The notes beneath the pieces were generated by a model. It was given only the letters and a program-made list of their open reading frames with translations. It had not been told where the DNA came from and did not search any database. DNA of 5,520 nucleotides from Gammaproteobacteria bacterium. GTDB lineage: Bacteria > Pseudomonadota > Gammaproteobacteria > Arenicellales > Poriferihabitantaceae. Made by a program: the position numbers and the translations under genes. Shown piece after piece: positions 1 to 5,520 of this stretch (the first letter of the stretch is position 1; each line of letters opens with the position of its first letter). Location: positions 1 to 5,520 of the forward strand of contig VXPI01000004.1 of NCBI GenBank assembly GCA_009839585.1. The letters run 5' to 3'.

Positions 1-986
1 TCAATACGTTCGGTATCTGCTGCAAACCCGACAGTGAATGGTGGATTTTCCAGTTCAGCCACCGATCTCAGAATATCAGGGGTCCTGATCAGCTTGAGTT
101 CCATCGATTCGGTGTCCTTCTTAATCTTGTTCTCTGCACGCAGGACAGGACGATAGTCACTCACGGCAGCAACACCAATGAACATGTCGGCATTGCCGAT
201 ATGCCCCTGTACCTTGTCAAACATATCCTGGGCAGACACCACATCAATACGCTCGACACCTGAGGGAGTCTCCAGCGCAACCGGCCCGCTGATCAAGGTT
301 ACTTCAGCACCGAAGTCTCTCGCTGCCTCGGCAAGCGCAAATCCCATTTTTCCCGAGCTCCGGTTGGTAATTCCGCGCACAGGATCAATAGCTTCCCATG
401 TCGGTCCGGCGGTCAGGGTAATACGCACACCAGCGAGTAGTTTTGGCATGCCGTCACCCAGCAATTCCTGAGCGATTTCATCCGGTTCGCTCATACGCCC
501 AGGACCTACTTCCCCGCAAGCCTGACCACCTTCAGCCGGGCCAATAATGCGCACCCCCCGCTGTTTGAGCACCTCGAGATTGTCCTGGGTTACCGGGTTC
601 TGCCACATTTGTCGATTCATGGCAGGGGCCACGGCAATGTCGGCTTCCGAGGCCAGAATCAACGTGGTTAGCAAGTCATCTGCCTTTCCGCTCACCATGC
701 CAGCAATAAAATTGGCCGTTGCGGGTGCAATCACAATGATCTCGGCCCATCGTGCAAGCTCGATGTGCCCCATTCCCGACTCTGCTTCAGCATCAAGCAG
801 GCATTGATGCACGGGATGTCCACTGACCGCCTGAAGGGTCAGAGGCGTAATGAATTCGCAGGCTGCCTCGGTCATCACCACCCGTACATCACCACCCCTG
901 TCAATCAGCCGACGTACCAGATCCGGTGATTTGTAGGCGGCAATACCGCCCGTTACTCCAACTAAAATCCGCCTGTTTCTACGCAT
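1..986 (-). CDS. coaBC: Bifunctional phosphopantothenoylcysteine decarboxylase / phosphopantothenate-cysteine ligase CoaBC (Dfp), 3' end cut off by window
   Basis: CoaBC carries out two consecutive cytoplasmic steps of coenzyme A synthesis: ligation of cysteine to 4'-phosphopantothenate (CoaB half), then FMN-dependent decarboxylation to 4'-phosphopantetheine (CoaC half). The 328 complete codons here read without interruption. CoaC half: flavoprotein motif GVTGGIAAYK at residues 10-19; a His at 74 in GHIEL, matching the catalytic His75 of E. coli Dfp; PAMN at 121-124, matching Asn125; and ACGEVGPGRM at 156-165, the substrate clamp with its Cys at 157. CoaB half: TAGPTWEAIDPVR at 192-204, NRSSGKMG at 208-215 (Asn210 of E. 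coli), AAVSDYRP at 273-280 and KIKK at 287-290, which holds the ligase lysine (Lys289). The family is about 400 residues, so roughly 70-80 C-terminal residues are missing only because of the window edge. ATG at 986 is the natural start, giving MRRNRRILVGVTGG, although no clear Shine-Dalgarno precedes it. Trp197 lies where many homologues have Arg (GPTRE). The gene diverges from cobO. Confidence 0.97.
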   Translation of the reverse strand, partial: MRRNRRILVGVTGGIAAYKSPDLVRRLIDRGGDVRVVMTEAACEFITPLTLQAVSGHPVHQCLLDAEAESGMGHIELARWAEIIVIAPATANFIAGMVSGKADDLLTTLILASEADIAVAPAMNRQMWQNPVTQDNLEVLKQRGVRIIGPAEGGQACGEVGPGRMSEPDEIAQELLGDGMPKLLAGVRITLTAGPTWEAIDPVRGITNRSSGKMGFALAEAARDFGAEVTLISGPVALETPSGVERIDVVSAQDMFDKVQGHIGNADMFIGVAAVSDYRPVLRAENKIKKDTESMELKLIRTPDILRSVAELENPPFTVGFAADTERI

Positions 987-1064
987 TCTGGATATTTGGG
1001 CATAATGGGCATTTGAGTGTAACCCAATTCAATGAAGATAGACTGTCTCTTGTAATTTAACGGA

Positions 1065-1070
1065 TATAAT
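1065..1070 (+). promoter_or_regulatory. Candidate sigma-70 -10 box upstream of cobO
   Basis: A perfect TATAAT lies in the divergent coaBC-cobO intergenic region, 37 bases before the cobO start codon, which predicts a transcript start near 1077. The -35 side is weak: the best match I see is TAGACT at 1039-1044 (4 of 6), with an overlong 20-base spacer. If it is real, this promoter would drive cobO and perhaps read on through the sox genes, since I see no terminator between them. For coaBC in the opposite direction I found only poor matches (CATTAT, about 18 bases before its ATG). Confidence 0.4.
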
Positions 1071-1072
1071 CG

Positions 1073-1091
1073 CAACTTTATACTGAAGTTG
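1073..1091. repeat. Short inverted repeat in the cobO leader, possible operator or 5' UTR hairpin
   Basis: CAACTT at 1073-1078 is mirrored by AAGTTG at 1086-1091 across a 7-base spacer, and the middle adds one more symmetric A/T pair. It starts two bases after the TATAAT box and ends 16 bases before the cobO ATG. It therefore covers the predicted transcript start and could be an operator or a weak leader hairpin. It is AT-rich with no T-tract after it, so it is not a terminator. It is far too short to be a cobalamin riboswitch. A 6-base arm can arise by chance, so function is only a possibility. Confidence 0.25.
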
Positions 1092-1107
1092 ATCTGAAAG
1101 GCAGTTT

Positions 1108-1644
1108 ATGAAATCCAGAGAGCGAAGACAGGGTATCACACTAGTGCATACCGGTGAGGGCAAGGGCAAGTCATCCAGTGGTTTTGGGGTGGTCTTCCGA
1201 GCTGCCGGATGGGGGCACGATGTCTGCGTCATCCAGTATATCAAGGGCAAATGGAAAACCGGTGAACGCCAGGCTGCAGGCCGCTTCGACAATATCGAAT
1301 GGCATACGCTCGGAGATGGTTTTACCTGGGATACAAAAAATCCGGAACAGGACATTAAAACCAGTCGCAGTATCTGGGAATTCAGCAAGCAAAAGATTCT
1401 TTCTGAAAAATACGATCTGGTGATGCTGGATGAGATCAATTACTGCAGTGGCTATGGCTGGATATCCGGTGCCGAGATTGCTGATTTTATCGTGAACGAC
1501 AAGCCCAAATGGCTACACTTGATTCTCACTGGCCGAAACGCCCCGAAAGAAGTAATTGAAGCGGCCGATACCGTTTCCGAGATGACCAAGATCAAGCATG
1601 CTTTTGAAAAGGGCATCAAGGCTGTCCAGGGCGTCGAGTTCTGA
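1108..1644 (+). CDS. cobO: Cob(I)yrinic acid a,c-diamide adenosyltransferase (CobO/BtuR/CobA family)
   Basis: This enzyme transfers the adenosyl group of ATP to cob(I)alamin or cob(I)yrinic acid a,c-diamide, giving the adenosylated corrinoid used in cobalamin synthesis and salvage. It is a soluble cytoplasmic protein. Visible in the 178 residues: the P-loop GEGKGKSS at 16-23; QYIKGKWKTGER at 43-54; GFTWDT at 71-76, where Phe72 and Trp74 correspond to Phe91 and Trp93 of Salmonella CobA, which help form four-coordinate cobalamin; a Walker B-like LVMLDE at 104-109; LTGR at 140-143; and the family C-terminus ADTVSEM...KHAFEKGIKA at 153-172. ATG at 1108 has GAAAGG six bases upstream, and no alternative start gives a longer protein. 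The protein is about 18 residues shorter than E. coli BtuR at the N-terminus, so the N-terminal helix is reduced. The P-loop has Ser22 where the family commonly has Thr. No other cobalamin gene is in the window, so a salvage role is as likely as de novo synthesis. Confidence 0.95.
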   Translation: MKSRERRQGITLVHTGEGKGKSSSGFGVVFRAAGWGHDVCVIQYIKGKWKTGERQAAGRFDNIEWHTLGDGFTWDTKNPEQDIKTSRSIWEFSKQKILSEKYDLVMLDEINYCSGYGWISGAEIADFIVNDKPKWLHLILTGRNAPKEVIEAADTVSEMTKIKHAFEKGIKAVQGVEF

Positions 1645-1713
1645 CAGTATGGGATCAGGATTTACACATATGGCCTTGGCAGCCTACCCTGCCTCGTCGA
1701 GAAGATCCGGTAT

Positions 1714-2970
1714 ATGGCAGTAACACCGAAAACATACTCTATTTTCAGCCTCGCCCGCAATGCCCTCAACTATCATCAGGGCTGGCAGAAAGCCTGGCGC
1801 GATGCCGAACCAAAACGCGACTATGAAGTCGTGATCGTCGGTGGGGGCGGGCACGGTCTGGCTACTGCCTACTACCTCGCCAGGGAATGCGGCATTCAGG
1901 ATGTCGCTGTAGTCGAAAAGGGCTGGCTGGGTGGCGGTAATACCGGGCGTAACACCACCATTGTTCGATCCAACTACCTGTGGGACGAATCGGCCGGAAT
2001 CTACGAGCATGCCATGAAGCTCTGGGAAGGACTCAGCACCGATCTGAACTACAACGTCATGTTCTCACAAAGAGGATTGCTGCATTTGGCGCATTCCGTG
2101 CATGACATGCAGGAAATCGGACGGCGTGGCAATGCCATCTACCTGAATGGAATCGACTCGGAATTTGTGACGCCTCAACAGGTCAGGGAGATGGTCCCGT
2201 TCATCAATCTGGATTGTCGTTATCCGGTTCATGGTGCACTCCTCCAAAAACGTGGCGGCACCGCAAGACACGATGCCGTGGCCTGGGGCTATGCCAGAGC
2301 GGCCGACAGTCTCGGTGTCGATATCATCCAGAACTGTGAGGTGACCGGATTTCATATCGAGAACAATACCGTCAAGGGGGTGGAAACCACGCGCGGCAGA
2401 ATCGGGGCTGGAAAAGTCGGTTGCGTGGTGGCCGGACACTGCAGCGTGCTTGCCGAGATGGCTGGCTTTCGACTTCCCATTGAATCATTTCCACTGCAGG
2501 CACTGGTCTCGGAACCAGTGAAACCGATTCTCGACTGTGTCGTAATGTCTGGTGCCATTCATGCCTATATCAGCCAGTCCGACAAGGGTGAACTGGTGAT
2601 CGGTGCAGGCTCCGATGCCTACCTGTCCTATTCCCAGCGTGGCAGTTTCGACATTATTGAGCACACTGTGGGACCGATAGTAGAACTCTACCCCATCTTC
2701 TCAAGACTGAAAATGCTCAGGCAATGGGGCGGGATTGTCGATGTAACCGTTGACCGTTCGCCATTGATCTCGAAAACCCCGGTCAACAACCTGTTCTTCA
2801 ATTGCGGCTGGGGGACTGGAGGCTTCAAGGCCACCCCGGGTTCCGGTCATGTTTTTGCCCACTCGATCAAGGCAGGAGACATGCATCCAATCGCCGAACC
2901 GTTTTCGATTAACCGGTTCAATACCGGAGCCCTGATTGACGAGGGGGCCGCAGCAGCGGTAGCGCACTGA
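1714..2970 (+). CDS. soxB: Heterotetrameric sarcosine oxidase, beta subunit (FAD/FMN-binding, sarcosine-oxidising)
   Basis: SoxB is the catalytic amine-oxidising subunit. It oxidises sarcosine with non-covalent FAD and passes electrons to an FMN held at the alpha-beta interface, where oxygen is reduced to hydrogen peroxide. The 418-residue protein matches the usual family length (about 405-418). A Rossmann dinucleotide fold begins at 39 with [10 protein letters not shown] (glycines 43-48) and the ribose-binding Glu at 68. The signature [12 protein letters not shown] follows at 71-82, then [14 protein letters not shown] is covalently bound to a beta-subunit His in characterised enzymes; the two candidates are His173 in YPVHGALLQ and His186 in [10 protein letters not shown] favour His173 by position. 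Near the C-terminus are WGGIVD from 338 and [16 protein letters not shown] from 363, typical of the DAO-type flavin fold. ATG at 1714 is the only possible start in this frame after the cobO stop; its Shine-Dalgarno (GAGAAG) is weak. The stop overlaps the soxD start. N-methylglutamate dehydrogenase subunit MgdA is the main alternative. Confidence 0.93.
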   Translation: MAVTPKTYSIFSLARNALNYHQGWQKAWRDAEPKRDYEVVIVGGGGHGLATAYYLARECGIQDVAVVEKGWLGGGNTGRNTTIVRSNYLWDESAGIYEHAMKLWEGLSTDLNYNVMFSQRGLLHLAHSVHDMQEIGRRGNAIYLNGIDSEFVTPQQVREMVPFINLDCRYPVHGALLQKRGGTARHDAVAWGYARAADSLGVDIIQNCEVTGFHIENNTVKGVETTRGRIGAGKVGCVVAGHCSVLAEMAGFRLPIESFPLQALVSEPVKPILDCVVMSGAIHAYISQSDKGELVIGAGSDAYLSYSQRGSFDIIEHTVGPIVELYPIFSRLKMLRQWGGIVDVTVDRSPLISKTPVNNLFFNCGWGTGGFKATPGSGHVFAHSIKAGDMHPIAEPFSINRFNTGALIDEGAAAAVAH

Positions 2971-3272
2971 TGCTGTTGATCAAGTGTCCATGGTGCGGTT
3001 ATCGCGATCAGACTGAATTCTCGGCTCAAGGTGAAGCACATATCGCACGTCCTGAAAACCCATACGATCTGGATGAGGAACAATGGGGTGACTACCTGTT
3101 CTTTCGCAAGAACCCAAAAGGTGTTCATTACGAACGCTGGGTCCATAGCCACGGTTGTCGACGCTGGTTTAACGTGATTCGCAATACCGCATCCGATCAT
3201 GTTCATGCTACGTACCGCCCGGGTGAATCTATCCCCGAATTGTCAGATGAAGAAACAAATCAACCGGCTTGA
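2970..3272 (+). CDS. soxD: Heterotetrameric sarcosine oxidase, delta subunit (zinc-binding)
   Basis: SoxD is the small structural subunit of sarcosine oxidase; it carries a zinc ion and packs against the alpha subunit. The 100-residue protein opens with [10 protein letters not shown], so a CxxC pair lies at Cys6 and Cys9. The second ligand pair is His59 and Cys63 in HSHGCRRWFN, at the same positions as the four zinc ligands reported for the characterised delta subunit. Other family marks are GEAHIARP at 21-28, NPKGVHYERW at 48-57 and ATYRPGE at 80-86. The acidic tail after about residue 88 looks unstructured. The start ATG shares its A with the soxB stop (TGATG), and there is no good Shine-Dalgarno close by, so translation is probably coupled to soxB. 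The soxB-soxD-soxA order is the usual one for this operon. Confidence 0.93.
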   Translation: MLLIKCPWCGYRDQTEFSAQGEAHIARPENPYDLDEEQWGDYLFFRKNPKGVHYERWVHSHGCRRWFNVIRNTASDHVHATYRPGESIPELSDEETNQPA

Positions 3273-5520
3273 GCATGATGCGCGATTGAATCGCAGAAAG
3301 TCGATCCGTATCTGGTTCGACAACCGGGCCTATGAAGGCTATGAAGGCGATACGCTGGCATCGGCGTTATTAGCCAATGGAATCCATCTGGTCGGCCGGA
3401 GTTTCAAGTATCATCGACCACGGGGGATTTACACCGCAGGTCCTGAAGAACCGAACGCACTGGTCCAACTCGAAGAAAACGCCTACACCGAACCCAATCG
3501 AAGAGCGACTGAAATCGAAATCTACGAGGGGTTGGTTGCCCATTCCCAGAATTGCTGGCCATCCTGCAAATTTGACTTCGGTATAGTGAATTCATGGTTC
3601 TCCCGCATCCTGCCTGCCGGTTTCTACTACAAGACCTTCATGTGGCCGGCTTCATTCTGGATGACCTATGAGAAATACATCAGGAAGGCTGCCGGACTTG
3701 GTCGCTCGCCAACCGAACCCGATCCGCATTTTTACGACAAGACCTATGCCCATTGCGATGTTCTGGTGATTGGCGGGGGCCCTGCAGGAATTCAGGCAGC
3801 GATTGCCGCAGGCCAAACCGGCTGTCGGGTGATTCTGGCTGACGAGAAATCCGAATTCGGCGGCATGTTGCTAAGCGAAAACATTCTGGTCAACGGCATG
3901 CCGTGCCACGAATGGATCGATTCCAGGGTTGCCGAGCTGAAAGCCATGTCGAATGTCGTGCTGCTCAACCGCACCACTGTGGCCGGCTACTATGACTATA
4001 ATTTTCTGGTGGCCAATCAGCGCGTGAGCGAATATCTCGGTCCCCGGATTTCGGTCAACTCACCCAAGGAACGTCTGTGGAAGATTCGTGCCAGACAGGT
4101 AGTCATGGCAACCGGGGCCATCGAACGACCGCTGGTTTTTGCGGATAATGATCGTCCAGGCATCATGCTGGCTGGTGCAATACGCACCTACATCAACCGC
4201 TATTCCACGCTTCCGGGTAAAAACTGCATTATCCTGACCAACAACGATTCAGCCTACCATGCTGCTCTGGATATTGCGGATGAAGGTGGTCAGGTCAGCA
4301 TCATTGATATTCGAACCAGTCCCGCTGGTGCCATGGTCGACTCTGCAGACAGTCGTGGAATTCGAATCCTTGCCAATAGCATAATTACCGGTGTGGGTTA
4401 TTCAAGAGGCCGCCTTCGCCATCTTGAAGTAATGGAGTTGTCCGAAGATGGACTGGAAGCCATCGGGAAAAAGCAGAAACTGCCCTGCGATCTAGTTGGC
4501 ATATCCGGCGGCTGGAATCCCACGATTCACCTGTTCAGCCAATCCAGGGGCAAACTCAGGTTTGATGATGTCCATCATTGCTTTTTGGCTGACCAGCCAT
4601 CACAAAACAACCCGGTAATTCTCGCCGGCTCCTGCCAGGCGACCTGGTTCTCCAAAGAATGCATGGAAGAAGGCCATGCAGCCGGCTGTGAAGCCGCAAG
4701 GCGTGCTGGCTTCAATGCCGATCAGCAACTGGACGAGATTAAAACCGGCCAGCTGGAGTACACGCCCCAGAGGCCACTCTGGATCCTGCCGACCAGACAT
4801 CCAATTGGCCAGGGCAAGACAAAGCATTTTCATGAGCTGCACAACGACGCAACCATTGGAGACATTCATCTTGCAGTGAGAGAGGGCTATGAATCGGTTG
4901 AACACCTGAAGCGATATACCACAACCGGCATGGGCACAGATCAGGGCAAGACCTCGAATCTTAATGCGCTGGCTGCCCTGTCCGAAATAAGGAACCTGCC
5001 TGTCCCTGACCTCGGTGTTACCACATTCAGGCCGCCTTATACACCGCTGACCATGGGATCAATTGTTGGGCATGACTGTGGCGAGTTGTTTCTCCAGAAG
5101 CGCAAGACTCCCATGCATCCCTGGCATGATCAGGCCCATGCCGTTTATGAGGATGTTGGTGACTGGAAGCGGCCGCGATACTTTTCTCTCGGGAATGAGA
5201 CCATGCATGCCGCGGTTCAGCGCGAATGTCGACAGGTACGGCAAACCGGAGGATTGCTGGATGCTTCGACCCTCGGCAAGATCGACCTGCAGGGCAAGGA
5301 CACAAGGTGGATCCTCAACATGCTGTACACCAATGCGTGGGACAAGCTCGAAACTGGTCGATGTCGATATGGCCTGATGCTGAATGAACATGGCATGATT
5401 TTTGATGATGGGGTCACAACCCGGATTGGTGAAAATCATTATCACATGACCACCACTACAGGCGGTGCTGCCCGCGTCATGAGCTGGATTGAGGAGTGGC
5501 TACAGACCGAATGGCCGGAC
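3247..5520 (+). CDS. soxA: Heterotetrameric sarcosine oxidase, alpha subunit, C-terminus cut off by window
   Basis: SoxA is the large subunit. It binds NAD+ and tetrahydrofolate and accepts the sarcosine-derived one-carbon unit, forming 5,10-methylene-tetrahydrofolate. All 758 codons to the window edge are open; the family is about 950-1000 residues, so the last 200-250 are missing. Domains in order: a ferredoxin-like N-terminal domain (about 18-90; GDTLASALLANG at 34-45, RSFKYHRPRG at 51-60) without an iron-sulfur cysteine set; LPAGFYYKTFMWP (about 121-133); a nucleotide-binding fold with VIGGGPAG at 174-181 and acidic Asp199/Glu200; ATGAIERP at 288-295; ISGGWNP (about 420-426); the SoxA-specific domain with GMGTDQGKTSN at 561-571; FRPPYTPLTMG at 594-604; then a GcvT-like folate domain from about 610, with LLDASTLGK at 670-678. 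ATG at 3247 overlaps soxD by 26 bases and lacks a clear Shine-Dalgarno; TTG at 3286 is the nearest in-frame alternative. The segment at 460-470 (AGSCQATWFSK) departs from the glycine/alanine-rich motif usual there. Confidence 0.94.
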   Translation, partial: MKKQINRLEHDARLNRRKSIRIWFDNRAYEGYEGDTLASALLANGIHLVGRSFKYHRPRGIYTAGPEEPNALVQLEENAYTEPNRRATEIEIYEGLVAHSQNCWPSCKFDFGIVNSWFSRILPAGFYYKTFMWPASFWMTYEKYIRKAAGLGRSPTEPDPHFYDKTYAHCDVLVIGGGPAGIQAAIAAGQTGCRVILADEKSEFGGMLLSENILVNGMPCHEWIDSRVAELKAMSNVVLLNRTTVAGYYDYNFLVANQRVSEYLGPRISVNSPKERLWKIRARQVVMATGAIERPLVFADNDRPGIMLAGAIRTYINRYSTLPGKNCIILTNNDSAYHAALDIADEGGQVSIIDIRTSPAGAMVDSADSRGIRILANSIITGVGYSRGRLRHLEVMELSEDGLEAIGKKQKLPCDLVGISGGWNPTIHLFSQSRGKLRFDDVHHCFLADQPSQNNPVILAGSCQATWFSKECMEEGHAAGCEAARRAGFNADQQLDEIKTGQLEYTPQRPLWILPTRHPIGQGKTKHFHELHNDATIGDIHLAVREGYESVEHLKRYTTTGMGTDQGKTSNLNALAALSEIRNLPVPDLGVTTFRPPYTPLTMGSIVGHDCGELFLQKRKTPMHPWHDQAHAVYEDVGDWKRPRYFSLGNETMHAAVQRECRQVRQTGGLLDASTLGKIDLQGKDTRWILNMLYTNAWDKLETGRCRYGLMLNEHGMIFDDGVTTRIGENHYHMTTTTGGAARVMSWIEEWLQTEWPD

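Noticed and set aside
178..807. Two plus-strand open frames of 97 and 86 codons inside coaBC
   Set aside because: They lie opposite a continuous coaBC with all its catalytic motifs, and the translations are Ser/Pro-rich with no recognisable domain.
1029..1439. 136-codon open frame on the minus strand across cobO
   Set aside because: It lies antisense to a clearly recognised cobO, and its translation shows no family features; it is a frame shadow.
1678..1693. Possible hairpin GGCAG-CCTACC-CTGCC between cobO and soxB, considered as a terminator
   Set aside because: The stem is only 5 bp and no T-tract follows it, so it should not terminate transcription.
1649..1723. 24-codon plus-strand open frame between cobO and soxB, overlapping the soxB start
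   Set aside because: No Shine-Dalgarno or recognisable sequence; such a short frame in a 69-base gap is expected by chance. A leader peptide is conceivable but not supported.
3332..3352. Tandem repeat of TATGAAGGC (two copies) early in soxA
   Set aside because: It encodes the family-conserved Tyr-x-Gly-Tyr-x-Gly-Asp stretch before the TLASALLA motif, so it reflects protein sequence and not a separate DNA element.
3553..3570. Cys103 and Cys107 in SoxA (CWPSC) as a possible metal or iron-sulfur site
   Set aside because: There are only two cysteines and no further cysteine pair nearby; QNCWPS-type sequences occur in this family without a cluster, as far as I know.
5059..5445. 128-codon minus-strand open frame opposite soxA
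   Set aside because: The plus strand here encodes the conserved GcvT-like part of SoxA, so this frame is a shadow.

Overview
The window looks like ordinary chromosomal DNA from an aerobic proteobacterium, most likely a gammaproteobacterium. This rests on the family-level look of the proteins (a fused CoaBC, a BtuR/CobO-type adenosyltransferase and a soxBDA-type sarcosine oxidase operon), the moderate GC content and the tight, overlapping gene packing. No species can be named from the sequence alone. I see no mobile element, CRISPR array, tRNA or rRNA.

Layout: positions 1-986 (minus strand) hold the first 328 codons of coaBC, the bifunctional coenzyme A biosynthesis gene; its 3' end lies off the left edge. 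Positions 987-1107 are the only real intergenic region. It is divergent, and on the plus side it has a perfect TATAAT box followed by a short inverted repeat. From 1108 everything runs on the plus strand: cobO (1108-1644), a 69-base gap, then soxB (1714-2970), soxD (2970-3272) and the first 758 codons of soxA (3247 to the right edge). Coding density is close to 98%.

How the genes work together: soxB, soxD and soxA encode the beta, delta and alpha subunits of heterotetrameric sarcosine oxidase. This cytoplasmic FAD/FMN/NAD/zinc enzyme oxidises sarcosine to glycine, passes the methyl-derived carbon to tetrahydrofolate and makes hydrogen peroxide. The gamma-subunit gene soxG is expected just past the right edge. 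N-methylglutamate dehydrogenase has the same subunit architecture and cannot be excluded from this window alone. CobO makes adenosylcobalamin and sits directly upstream on the same strand, possibly co-transcribed. CoaBC makes 4'-phosphopantetheine and is transcribed away from the others, so it is probably an independent housekeeping gene.

I did not find a convincing undescribed system. The points most worth a second look are the cobO-sox linkage, a divergent motif in the nucleotide-binding part of SoxA, and the inverted repeat in front of cobO.
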